A stretch of 64,000 bases of DNA from Hydrangea macrophylla (taxonomy: Eukaryota > Streptophyta > Magnoliopsida > Cornales > Hydrangeaceae). A model generated the notes under the pieces. It did not search any database and was not told the origin of the DNA. It was given only the letters and a program-made list of their open reading frames with translations. Where the stretch lies: the NCBI GenBank assembly GCA_033977485.1, contig CM066997.1, positions 74,308,634-74,372,633 of the forward strand. The letters are read 5' to 3'. This document shows positions 10,162-20,600 of this stretch, piece by piece. Position 1 is the first letter of the stretch. Each line of letters starts with the position of its first letter. The position numbers were made by a program, and so were the translations under genes.

Positions 10162-11034
10162 TCAATAATCGGTGTGTCCATTGACGTCTTCTTGTTCGAT
10201 AATCTCAACTGGCCTTGATTTTTCAGTCCGACTGAGGTTATGATAACACGACTTCATGTCCGATGGATTTCCTTTAAGGAAGGTGGCTGTATCCGGTCTT
10301 CCCATTTTGTTGCAACCCAGTAACTTGACCGGCCTGATATCATCTTCATACAAGACTGCATCAGCCGTTTTCACACGGGCTACGAATGGCTTTGTATCTG
10401 CTCCAACCACCTCTACTTCGTCGCCTCTCCAGAAAATCAGTAGTTGATGGAGTATGGAAGGAATGCAATAATTTGGGTGTATCCAATCTCGGTCGAGTAA
10501 TGCATCATAGGCCACCGAGGTTTCTATGATGAAGAAGGCAGTCATGACCGTTTTACTGCCAACGGTCAGCTCAAGGGGTAGGATACCCTTGGTTCTTGAG
10601 GGAGCCCCCGTGAAGCTTTGAACGTTCATTTCGGTCGGAATTATCTCCGACTTGGACTTCTGAAGGATTCTCAACATTATTTGAGGCATAATATTGATGG
10701 TAGACCCACCATCAACCAGGATTCTGTTTATCCGGACCCCCTCAATATGTCCTTTCACGCACAATGGCTTCAAATGCTGGGACATCTGATATGTGGGTTT
10801 TTCGAAAACAACTTTGACTGGTCCGTTAGGCTTCAGCCCTTCTTCAGTCTGATGTTCCTTCGGCCTCAAAATAGTGATCTTAGGTCAATCAGTCTGTTCG
10901 TCGGTGGCATCCACATTCTTGCTTGTGGCTTCCACCACATTGGGTTTAACGGTCTCTCCCCCATTCTAGAAAACATCTTCTATCGTGGTCGAGTGTTTGG
11001 TCAGGCCCTCCATTACATCCCCTTCCATGGCCAC
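10162..11034 (-). pseudogene. Tat aspartic protease and end of gag (interrupted)
   Basis: Retropepsin-like protease that processes the element polyprotein. The open part (10869-10162, 235 codons) contains GHIEGVRINRILVDGGSTIN, with DGGS in place of the usual DTG/DSG, a form common in this lineage. The flap and second-domain region follow (SRTKGILPLELTVGSKTVM, then ALLDRDWIHPNYCIPSILHQ). Between 10870 and 11034 the same frame continues upstream but has TAG (about 10970) and TGA (about 10892) stops. At 11034 it is cut by the Athila insertion. The frame resumes in the gag remnant at 44046. Confidence 0.82.
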
Positions 11035-11966
11035 TGATCTCGTCAAAATCAAGATATAAAAGTATACTTATTTGTGCTTTACTTTCAAAAGAATTGTAGT
11101 GTAGAAAGTAAAGATCGAACCCACAGAGATTTTTAATTTTTAATCCTTTAATTACTAAAATCAAATCTATTCAGTTATCAGAAAATCGGGAGTTTGATGG
11201 GTTTAGAATTTGATTGTTACTACTAATTAAACTATGAAGTAAACTATGAAATTATAGAAATAAAATCTAGAGGTCAATCTAAGTAAACGTGTATGCGAAA
11301 TTCAAAATTGCTTTAAATATATGGGGATGAGATCTAGGATTACAATTCCACCACTAACTATGCATTGGGGGTCTATACTTCCTAATCTAAGTTCTATGTT
11401 TAGATAGTGATGATCTATCGTAGCTACAAGCCCAATAGTATCGTCAAGAGAATATTGTTAGTTCAATCTAAGCATAATCCATCTATAGTTCACATGAATT
11501 ATCTACCTATAACTAGGGTGTAGCATAACTCATCTTTCTTAAGCATGGATTATAAAAGATGTAAACCTCACAATCACATAAGCACTATTGCATGTAAATA
11601 CTCCTATCAACCACAGAAATCAAGGACTATTGAGTTCAATAAGCATAAGGAAAAATCTAAGACAAGAATAGATCCAAAATACTCTTGATTATTAATATTA
11701 AAAACTGATTATAAATAATCCACCAACATACAATCACTATCCCAAAACATAAAACCCTAAAGTAGAAAAGCATAGAAAATCCCCCTTTACATGGCTAGGG
11801 TTTCATTGAAACCCTAGATTAGGAGTTTAGTTGAACATGGTGGAAGAAAGCATGAAGATTGATTTGATGGAAGCCATTAGAGACCTTCAAACTTGGTCTT
11901 CTACTCTCTCTTGCCTTCCCAAACTCTCTATAAAAAAATGTGAAACCCTAAAAACTTATCAAATCT

Positions 11967-11980
11967 CCATATATATAGAG
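11967..11980 (-). promoter_or_regulatory. Athila LTR TATA box (candidate)
   Basis: CTCTATATATATGG on the minus strand, preserved in the other LTR near 43625-43640. About 140 bases upstream (higher coordinates) lies the GC palindrome cluster. Confidence 0.55.
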
Positions 11981-12120
11981 TTTACAAGGAATTTAAGAAG
12001 CTTTCCTATCCCGAAACTAACTAAAACAGCTATTATTTCCAATTCGGACGTCATTAAGCAGTTTCGTTTGCACAGGATTCTTCAGTATAGCATATTACGC
12101 AACTTTGATTTTTGTACGGA

Positions 12121-12220
12121 TCGCGCGAGCGGGCCACGCGAGCGCGTAATTGGGCAGGTCGCGTCCGCGGGTCGCGCGAGCAAAAAGTGAGATCTCGCGC
12201 GAGTGGGCCGCTCGCGCGAA
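12121..12220. repeat. GC-rich palindrome cluster in the 3' Athila LTR
   Basis: TCGCGCGAGCGGGCC-type units, the same motif as at 2549-2853 and 18897-19250. The other LTR copy (43779-43864) lacks 14 bases between two GCGAGCG repeats, as expected from slippage. Confidence 0.8.
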
Positions 12221-12395
12221 GGGCTTTTTCCATCTTATTTCTGCCTGCTTTTTCACCTTATCTACCAGATCTCCTTGCTTTCTTCTATAACTTGACAGAA
12301 AATAGAAAATAAAGTAAAACTACATAAAAACAGGATAAAAACAGCTAACAAATGTGAGTTAAGGTATGTAATTAGGATTTGTTCTCTCCCGATCA

Positions 12396-12408
12396 CACCC
12401 CCAAACCT
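12396..12408 (-). other. polypurine tract of the Athila element
   Basis: AGGTTTGGGGGTG on the minus strand, directly adjoining the 3' LTR. This is the plus-strand DNA priming site, and its 12-base core is repeated exactly at 15221-15232. Confidence 0.85.
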
Positions 12409-14233
12409 ACAATTTGCTAGTCCTCGAGCAAAAAGAAAATAAAACTATTAATACTAAAGATTCATAATCCATTTTCGTATGGATAACGATTGCACTTAGC
12501 CTGTGCAACAAGCCTTTTAAACCTCTAGGTGTCCCTAGTTGGACGAGTTAAGTCTCGTGAGGGTTCTCGTCAACAAGTCACCCACAACCATCTTTATTAA
12601 CTTATAAAAATAAAAATTTTATTCAAAATCTAAAATATTTCAATGTCAACATCTTTCTTTTATAAAATCAACTTCGCATGAAACTTTGTAAATTATCAAG
12701 AGTAAAACAATATTATGCCTCCCTACACCATAAAAAATATTCCGAAAACATATATCACCAGAATCAATAGAATATATCAAAGACCCGCATGTGTGTGAAA
12801 TAGTAGTCAAGTAGATACACGGCAACTCTGAACTTGTAATATAAATCGGATAACTATCTAGTGATGCTTTGACTACAAATCTCACGTTGTCAATTACTCT
12901 CTAAAATAAATCACTTTGAAACATGTGTAAGCACTCATATGTTCACATATGCGAGGAAGAATTATTGTGCAAAACAAATAAAACTCGCATACAACTCGGA
13001 ACAATGTTCGACACGACAAAATATAATAGTCTCATGAATAGATATTGATCGTCAAGTAAATATTATTACTACCATGCTTCTCTTCCCTTTTTCTATCGGT
13101 TCCATTTTCAACTCATGTTTCCATAGAATCAACTAGGACTTTATAAGGATTGTAACGTTGATTAAGGGTTATAGCTCAGAAAAGAAAGGTAAAAAAGGAA
13201 TTCAAAAAGTCCATAAGTACATAAGAATAGCCTTAACGTGTAATGCAAGGGCTTTACTACAACGACTAGCAATTTCACTTTTTTTTTCTTTATCTCCTTT
13301 TCCAATATCTATATATATATATTTATTTATTTTTATTTCGTTCTATACTTCTTTTCTTCTACTACTCAACACATCACTTCTCCTTAGTCATTTATTAGCC
13401 CGATTTCTTTATGGAAAACTATTCTCTAACTACTTTTGGACATGGGTTAGGTCAATTTTATAATGGCAAACTCCATATCGGAGTGGGTAGGATAATAGGT
13501 GAACAAAGAAATGGCTTATTTAAAAATGGCTCAAATGGGTTAACAAGGGATATAAGTATTTATATTGGGTAGGCCAAAGGTCAAAAAGGTGTATTAGAAC
13601 AGATGGCCTAGTGTCATTTTCTAAAGTCACATGATTCTTCAATGTTATGATTAGGAACTATAATTTTCTTCTATATTTTTCTTAAACATGGTAATTATAA
13701 TAACGACTCAACTCTCAATCAAAATAAAGGAATAATGAGACTAATCAACGAAATAGTGCGATATGTCAAAGAGATTCGATAATAATAAATTTAAAACCCT
13801 CAAAAGGATGAAACGCTCAACAACTCACTGGGTTCTAGTCTCCACAATTTTACTATGTAGAAATCCAAATTATATTATAAGTCAATGTTAACATGTATCT
13901 ATCTGACTACGTGCCGTGCAAAAAGATATGCAAGTATAAGATATAGAGCATGGTTCCAATGATATATAGTTCTCAAGACATACCTTCATAGATTCGGTAG
14001 ACATCAATTTACATACTCTCTAAATTTCAAAATCTCAATGAAATCTAATTACAAAAAGAAGTAACGCAACACTGAACAATATGAAGAAATTATTATAATT
14101 TTTTTTTTTTTTTTATTTCTTTCAAAACGAATGAACGAAATAACAAAATAACGAACTAACAAAAGAAAACTAAACAAAAATATTCTGAAGTAATAAAAGA
14201 ACAACTGTACTAAAATGAACAAATATCCATATA
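12409..14233. other. Athila 3' untranslated region
   Basis: 1.8 kb of AT-rich, non-coding DNA between the last ORF and the 3' polypurine tract. It holds a T-rich stretch near 13270-13340 and scattered short ORFs without family resemblance. I see no gene here. Confidence 0.6.
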
Positions 14234-14245
14234 CTCCCCCAAACC
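14234..14245 (-). other. polypurine-tract-like site downstream of the second extra ORF
   Basis: GGTTTGGGGGAG on the minus strand, 16 bases after the stop of the ORF at 14262-15014. It resembles the true tract at 12396-12408. Confidence 0.5.
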
Positions 14246-14261
14246 AAATCACCGCATGTCC

Positions 14262-15014
14262 CTATGCAGGTGGGAACATGACAATGACGTGAATGTAGTC
14301 CTCATAGAAGATCACCAAGACGTCCACACCACGAAAAATATCGGACGGTAGCGGCACACCAGATCGAAAGTACCAATCAACTAGCTCACACTCCGGGTGC
14401 TCTGCAGGGTCGAACGGTGGTCCCATCGCAACAAAATCAGCATGTAACTCTGGACTCCCACCCTCCTCAATCTCCTCTATGACACTCGGACCCAAATCCA
14501 CCCTATCATCCTCAGGACCGGAATAAGGCACAAATATCGAGGCAATGTCCTCAGGGGACCAGTCAGGGTGACCCAGACGCTGTCGAACAACGTCCGGTAC
14601 ATAATCAGGGAGGTCCCTATATCGATAGGTAACCTCGGTCATAGGTACAATAGACTCAACAGGGTTAGATAATGAAGTAGCAGCTAAACCTCAGACAACA
14701 CCCTCGTCGTCATCATCGGTCGATGAATCGGCCGATTCAGACGAAGAAGACTCGGAAGACGTAGGGGGAGCGCCATAAGGGCCATCAATAACAGTAGGGT
14801 CATCGCCAAACAGGTCATCCTCATCGGAAGAATCAGAACAAATAGGCATACGAGGACGACGACGGTACTAGCTGGGACGACCGACTGGACCGTCAGGTTT
14901 GGCCACCCTAGGACTCAGTATAGGATTATCAGAAAGCGAGCTAGAGTCATAACAATAACTCGACTGACTCGGAGACCGATCATGTAAAGTAGGAGGAGAA
15001 ATTGGATGGTCCAT
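14262..15014 (-). pseudogene. second extra ORF of the Athila element (acidic protein, unknown)
   Basis: A 250-codon frame from an ATG at 15014, interrupted by a TAG (about codon 50) and a TGA (about codon 107); the last 126 codons are open. The N-terminus is Ser/Pro-rich (MDHPISPPTLHDRSPSQSSY). The middle has acidic and serine clusters (SDSSDEDDLFGDD, SSESSSSESADSSTDDDDE). The C-terminal part (RYRDLPDYVPDVVRQRLGHP, then WSPEDIASIFVPYSG) looks folded and ends VIVMFPPA. I do not recognise a family. It lies between two polypurine-tract-like sites and downstream of the env-like ORF. Length, composition bias and position argue for a real former ORF of this element. Confidence 0.5.
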
Positions 15015-15652
15015 GCTGTGAGGATGTAGATGAGATAGAAGGGTCAAGGTACTATACGGGTATCGGAAAAATAAAAACCTGAAACCAAAAATTAAGTCAC
15101 ACTTTAACTTTAGTAGTTCGAGTTATTAAAAGCAATAACCATAAACTTTAGGGTAGCCATAATGAATATCCAAGTTTTAAGCAATGTAAGGTTGAATTTA
15201 AATAGAATCCTGATAGAATTACCCCCAAACCTGAACCTAAGCGATGCCTGTTATAGTGCAATGGGTGGTGAAATTGCTGTACAATATTAATTCAACGATA
15301 ATTGCTTCAAATGAATAAACGAAGACATTATATAGCCAAGCACGAAATTGAAATGGCAATGAATAACGACGTTAATGTTATGACTAACTAAAAGCAACAG
15401 GAATAACACAACCATAAACGAGAAGCAACAAATGCAAAATAATATAATTACAGACCAAATGAACAAATGTAAACCAAAAGACAGAAAGTAAACTAACCGG
15501 TCGAAGCCGGGTACATCAAGATCCTAACAATAAGCAAAAGACTGAACAAGAAGGAAAAACATAGAAAGAATAAAAGAATATACAGGCCCAATGTATGATA
15601 ATGTCTAAACCACCCAATGAAACACATGAAAAATGGAAAAAATGTCCAATCA
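15015..15652. other. spacer between the two extra Athila ORFs
   Basis: AT-rich, non-coding, apart from the exact copy of the polypurine-tract core at 15221-15232. Confidence 0.5.
15221..15232 (-). other. exact internal copy of the polypurine-tract core
   Basis: AGGTTTGGGGGT on the minus strand, identical over 12 bases to 12397-12408. It lies about 200 bases upstream of the ORF ending at 14262. Confidence 0.6.
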
Positions 15653-15667
15653 CTCCCCCCCAAACCC
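15653..15667 (-). other. polypurine-tract-like site after the env-like ORF
   Basis: GGGTTTGGGGGGGAG on the minus strand, four bases after the TAA stop of the env-like ORF. Confidence 0.5.
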
Positions 15668-15670
15668 AAT

Positions 15671-16969
15671 TTAGTCATCACCACCCTCAATCAGAACCAG
15701 CTCCAGACCCGTACTCCTCTGGCCAGTCGTACCATCACCATCCCCATCACCGTCACTCCCATCACCATCACTCCCATCGTCGCCAGCCTCCTCCTCCTCA
15801 CCCTGCACCTCTCCCTGCTCCTCAGCTCCCTCATCGGCCACCTACTGTGCCTGTCGCGGAAACGCCGACTGGTAAGCTGCCTCTCCCTGAGCAAGAATGT
15901 CCTCCAGATGGTAAGGATGATGAAGCTGGAAAAAGGACCGCATGTAGGACTACAAGTGCAGTGTCTCTCCTCGGAAAGCACACACGTCCCCATACGTCCA
16001 AGCGTAAGGGGTATCCTCAGGGGGAGGTGGACGCTGGGCTGCCTGCTCACGACGGGCCTGGGCCTGCTCTCGGGCCCTCCTAACCTCCAGATCTAGGCGA
16101 TCCAAGCTCAACTTCTAATCAGCGAAAGTGAACTCTGGAATATGTGCATCAATGGGCTCATCAGCTGGGATAGGAAAGGCAGTAGCCCGGAGAATAGCAG
16201 TGATAGTGCGAGGGTAGGGCAGAAGAAGCTTAGAATCGAGGGAGTGGTCAATGGCATGCACAGCAAGACGCATGCCCTCCATGATACTAAGGCTAGGGTG
16301 AAACCAATTGCTACGGTAAACAGCGTGGAGGGCATGGTGAATTTCCTTGGTCCGTTCATGCTCGTGACCAAGGGGGTACAGGTTGCGTTTGAAGACATGG
16401 TCGACGAACCACATCTGGCGGGGCATGTGTGATCGTCGAATAGATTGCCCCGACCCAGAGCGGCCGCCACACATGTCCTGGATAATGTGTATAAAGGAGT
16501 GGGCTTTGGATAAGACATTTAATTTTGGTACTTGATATGAATGGGAGGGGAGTTGGAGGATTTCAGCAATGTTATCTGGGTTAAGGGTGATGTCATGGCC
16601 ATCTATGGTTGTTAACAGAAAGGCGTGCTGGCTTAGGGATTGTTTGTGGTAGCGGAGGTTTTGGTAAAAGAGGCGGACGAAGCGGGGGTAGCTAATTAAG
16701 TCAGGGTTTCTAAAATAAAGCTGTGGGGCCAGCTTTCGGGCGGCTAGGTTGCTGTGACCCCACTTCGTGTCTTTATCAGACGCGAAGTACTCAGCGTCTA
16801 TAGCAGCCTCATAGTTAAGGCCGCGGGTGGCGTACTTAGGGCCTAATTCATTGGGGTTTGGGTCGTCTGGGAGAGGAGGTGGTGGTGGTTCAGTTTGTTT
16901 TTCTTTTCCCCTCGATCGTTTCTGAGGTGGTTGGGACGAAGAGGCAGATTTCACGGTTCGTTTTGTCAT
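15671..16969 (-). pseudogene. Athila env-like ORF (putative plant transposon protein type)
   Basis: A frame of 432 codons from the ATG at 16969 to a TAA at 15671-15673, interrupted by three TAG codons (the first at 16115-16117). The first 284 codons are open. It starts basic and Ser/Pro-rich (MTKRTVKSASSSQPPQKRSR), then has LAPQLYFRNPDLISYPRFVR, LSQHAFLLTTIDGHDITLNP, a FVDHVFKRNLYPLGHEHERT segment and HPSLSIMEGMRLAVHAIDHS. The tail is Glu-rich then Gly/Asp-rich. This position and sequence fit the extra ORF often called env-like in Athila elements. I see no convincing signal peptide or transmembrane segment, so the envelope label is historical. All three stops are TAG and could come from CAG by C-to-T change. 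Confidence 0.7.
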
Positions 16970-17077
16970 TTTTAAAGGAAAGGTGTACGAATTTTTAGAA
17001 AAAATTTGAAAATGTGGGCTTTAAAATTGGTCTATGCCCAGAGAAAGAAAATGAAAGGGAGAGGGGGAATGGGTCAC

Positions 17078-18596
17078 CTGCAAAGAAAAACATCCCGGTA
17101 AGGGACACAATCAATATAATTTCAATAGTTGTAAAAGAAATTGGGGTTCACGGGGGAACACCCAGCAACTGTGAGAAGAGCCGGTCTCTTCCCACTCACT
17201 GTCCCGACAAGGGCACACACTTCGCGGCAAATCACGGGGTACTTGCTGCGTGTTCAGGAATAATGTAAATATATACATTAACTCATTTGCTGAAACAAAA
17301 ATTGTAATATAGTTATCTTGTGTTTTCGAGTGTGTGTTACGTTACGTTGATTGCAAATTCATACAGTGTAGGGAGTAGTAAAGAACTTTCAACAATAAAC
17401 TCGATGTTTCGAAACGGGGCTTTTAAAATTAAACGTGAATGCGCAATGTGAATCGAACTCTACGGTTTTAAATGTTCATTCAAGCTCGTTTGAAGGAATT
17501 CAAGGTCTAGATTGTGAAACCATGATAAAACATGGAAATCTATTGTTGGTAAGTTAAAACGTCAATCGACAACAGGTGGACTACGTTAATTTGTATCTAA
17601 ACAATGAATTAGTGCCATAATTATGGGAACATGTAAATTTGATCGTCGAATTTCATGAAATTAGGTATTATCAGAACAATGGATTAACCGTATGAAATTT
17701 GATCGTTGAATATCTAAACACTGAATTGCCTAACTATATTACCATGAAATTAGTATCCTTACGTGAATTCAAGACGTAAGTATAGTGGTATAATTCGAAT
17801 CTGCTCTGATGAAGTCTTAATCGCATGTGTGCATTCGAAGGTGCCTATTTGGTTAACGTACTGCAATTATGGTTTAAAACTATTTTTAATTTCAAATTGG
17901 ACTTCCAATGTGCTAGTGTTGATTACATGTACTCCAGAGACTTTAAAAACTGGGACATTACAATTGCATCAACACGTATAGGCATATGATCTAGAATCTG
18001 ACTAATCATAGAAAATATGTAAACTTACCGATGTAGATAAATAGGATCCCAAATTTCAAACCCTAGATATATGTAACTAAATAGACATCAAGGTACAGCA
18101 ATTCTGAAATTGTACTCATAGAGGAAGCCAATCTGATTCAAAGCAGGGGACATTTAGTGAATCACACTCGAGTTAAGGTTTGGTGTGATCGGGATAAGGA
18201 TATTTAGATTTAAAATTTTGGGATTATGAGATCATGAATAGAAGGTTATGTGTATAAAAATCAAGAAATCCCCAAAATCTCAAACCCTAAGTCTAAGTAT
18301 TGGTTATGTGAGTGTTGGTATATGTGATACCTGTATGGAGAGGGTACACAGGAGAAGATCATGTGTAATCATGAACTATGTGAGCACAACTGGTATATGT
18401 GGATCCTATACTCACAATGGATCTGCCTGCATCTATATCAATGTATATCTATATCTTGACATATATCAATCTGATATGAAAGTAGGGTTCGGTGTGCAGG
18501 ACTTTGAAATTTAAGTTGTGCTTGTGTGTATATATGAGTATATAGGGTTATGTATATACCATATACGTATATATATGTATAGGAATACAAGTGTAC
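17078..18596 (-). other. candidate intron upstream of the env-like ORF
   Basis: On the minus strand GCAG|GTACAC marks a donor at 18596 and TTTCTTTGCAG|GTG an acceptor at 17078. The interval is AT-rich (TA repeats near 18540-18590) and has no long ORF. The acceptor lies about 110 bases before the env-like ATG. Predicted from consensus only. Confidence 0.45.
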
Positions 18597-18850
18597 CTGC
18601 GATTGACGATTCAGGATGAGGGGGGGGGGGGGGGTTTGGCCTCGGTTTAGTGTGGATGTGGATGATGATGCTGCGGCGGTGGCGGGTTTGGTGGTCCGGC
18701 GGCGGCCCGTGGTGGTGTGGTGGACTGGATGATGGCCGGTGGTGGGGTTGTGAGTGGTGATTATGGGTGGGAGAAGGAGAGAAGAGAGGGATCGCGAGAG
18801 AGAGAAGAGAAAAAGATGCAAAGAGAGAAAGAGAGAGAGAGAGAGAGAGC
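18597..18850 (-). other. candidate untranslated leader exon of the env-like transcript
   Basis: CT-rich start (about 18850-18770), then CCACC/CCGCC-rich sequence and a 14-base C run (minus strand) near 18621-18634, ending at the candidate donor. It resembles a plant 5' UTR. Short ORFs here are not supported as coding. Confidence 0.4.
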
Positions 18851-18874
18851 GTGTTCTGAAATTAGGGTTCAGCC

Positions 18875-18886
18875 CTCTATTTAAAG
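18875..18886 (-). promoter_or_regulatory. candidate internal TATA box of the Athila element
   Basis: CTTTAAATAGAG on the minus strand, directly downstream of the GC palindrome cluster (18897-19250) and about 30 bases upstream of the CT-rich leader. The arrangement copies that of the LTR promoters. Confidence 0.45.
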
Positions 18887-18896
18887 GGACGGATAC

Positions 18897-19250
18897 CTCG
18901 CGCGAGCGGGTCACGGGAGTGAACTTTGTGCGCGCGAGCCCCTTTGCGAGGAGAAGCTTAGGCTTGCTTTTGGTTTCTTAAAATTTTTCTCTAAGTGTCC
19001 ATCTCGCTCGAGCGGACCGCTCTAACGACCTTCTCGCGCGCGCGATTTTAGGCGCGATCAAAAGCTACGGCTCCCTTTTTTTGTTCATTTGGAAAATTTT
19101 TCTAAGTTACAAATACGCTCGAGCGGGCCGCTCTAGCGAGGGAGTCATTCGCGCGATTTGAAGCGCGAGTAAGACCTGAGGCTTCTTTTAAAAACTTTCA
19201 AAAATTTTGTCTAAGGGGATATCTCGCGCGAGCAGGCCGCGCGTGCGAGG
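18897..19250. repeat. GC-rich palindrome cluster inside the Athila element
   Basis: Four groups of CTCGCGCGAGCGGG / CGCTCGAGCGGGCCGCTC units separated by AT-rich spacers with AAAATTTT stretches. It is the same motif as in the LTRs, but between pol and the env-like ORF. Confidence 0.75.
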
Positions 19251-19393
19251 TGTAGGTTTTTCATTTTTGTTTTCTGTTTCCTTGTAAAAATGTTGGAAAA
19301 GTTAAACTTTGCATCTTTTGGGCATTTAAATGTTGATACATTGGCCAAAAACTACTCACGAGTGTACAAAATTGAAGAAAAGTCTAACTAAAG

Positions 19394-19411
19394 CTTGGGT
19401 TGCCTCCCAAG
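19394..19411 (-). other. conserved Athila hairpin after pol
   Basis: CTTGGGAGGCAACCCAAG on the minus strand, a 6-bp inverted repeat with a 6-base loop, about 45 bases after the integrase stop. A GGGAGGCAACCCAA motif at this place is common in Athila elements. Its role is unknown. Confidence 0.6.
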
Positions 19412-19453
19412 AAGCGCTAAGTTTTACGTCGCTAGCTCGACCAATGCATGTGC

Positions 19454-20600
19454 TCAGTCGAAATAGATTGGATCTACCAGATCTATAGATTCTATTTCTC
19501 TCTCTGCTGTTTCCTCGGTTAGATACGGCTTAAGCCATTGGCCATTTACATTAAAAGGTGTTCCCCCGTTTGTATCTTGGATTTCGATCGCCCCATGCGG
19601 AAACACTTGTGTTATAATGAACGGACCGTCCCATCGGGACCTTAGCTTTCCCGGAAACAACCTTAATTTTGAATTAAACAACCAGACGCGTTGTCCAACT
19701 TCGAAATTCTTTCTTACAATCATTTTATCGTGGAAAGATTTAGATCGTTCTTTGTAGATTCTCGAATTTTCATACGCTTCCTTTCTAATTTCTTCAAGTT
19801 CTTGCAATTGAAGTTTACGATGGCATCCTGCCGCTTTTATATCTTGGTTAAGCGTTTTTACAGCCCAATAGGATCGATATTCGAGTTCCACCGATAGGTG
19901 GCACTCTTTTCCAAATACTAGCCGGTAAGGAGACATCCCAATAGGAGTTTTAAAAGCTGTACGATATGCCCAAAGCGCATCGGTCAGTCGTTGTGACCAA
20001 TCTTTACGGTCTAGGCGTACTGTTTTTTCTAATATACTTTTTACCTCTCTATTAGACACTTCAACTTGGCCTTGGGTTTGCGGATGATATGCGGTTCCTA
20101 CTTTATGAGTGACAAAATATTTTCTGACGAGGGCTTCGAAGTAACGATTATAGAAATGTTTTCCCCCATCGCTTATAATTGCCCGTGGCGTACCGAATCG
20201 ACAAAATATGTTATCTTTTATAAATTGAACCACAACTTTATGGTCGTTGGTTCTCGTCGCCACTGCCTCCACCCACTTAGAAACATAGTCGACCGCGACT
20301 AAAATATATTCGAAACCACAAGACGAGGAAAACAGACCCATAAAGTCGATGCCCCACACATCAAAGATTTGTATAATAAGGATTGGGGTCATGGGCATCG
20401 CGTCACGATGTGACATGTTCCCTGTTTGTTGACAACGTACGCAGTTCTGACAGAATTCATGTGCGTCTTTAAACAGTGTTGGCCAATATAATCCGCTTTG
20501 GAGGACTTTAGCTGCCGTTCGACGGCCTCCAAAGTGACCTCCGCATTCTAGAGAGTGACAAAAATTTAATATGGATTTGTATTCACTTTCTGGAACACAA
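19454..20600 (-). CDS. Athila integrase (open core and C-terminal part)
   Basis: Integrates element cDNA. The zinc-binding region reads through 20575-20417 ([20 protein letters not shown], then [12 protein letters not shown]) and is followed by 320 open codons. Core residues are present: WGIDFMG (Asp), [10 protein letters not shown] (Asp) and the Glu in [21 protein letters not shown] is intact. The C-terminal part includes [20 protein letters not shown] and [20 protein letters not shown], ending DLVDPIYFD. It is continuous with pol in the ancestral element, but a one-base loss near 20620 puts it in a different frame from RT. As a domain it looks undamaged. Confidence 0.88.

Larger units (their letters stand above)
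11035..12395 (-). repeat. 3' LTR of the Athila element (complete, 1361 bp)
   Basis: TG..CA LTR bounded by the duplication at 11030-11034 and by the polypurine tract at 12396-12408. It contains the GC palindrome cluster at 12121-12220 and a TATA-like box at 11967-11980. The U5 end carries the AAAGTAAAGATCGAACCCAC signature around 11107-11126. The ORF-like stretch 11831-12190 is repeated in the other LTR and is not a gene. Confidence 0.9.

Noticed and set aside
11831..12190. 119-codon ORF in plus orientation, repeated at 43489-43794
   Set aside because: Part of both Athila LTRs and antisense to them; the copies end differently; no domain.
15595..16096. Plus-strand ORFs with His/Pro repeats
   Set aside because: They are the reverse reading of the Gly/Asp- and Glu-rich tail of the env-like frame on the minus strand.
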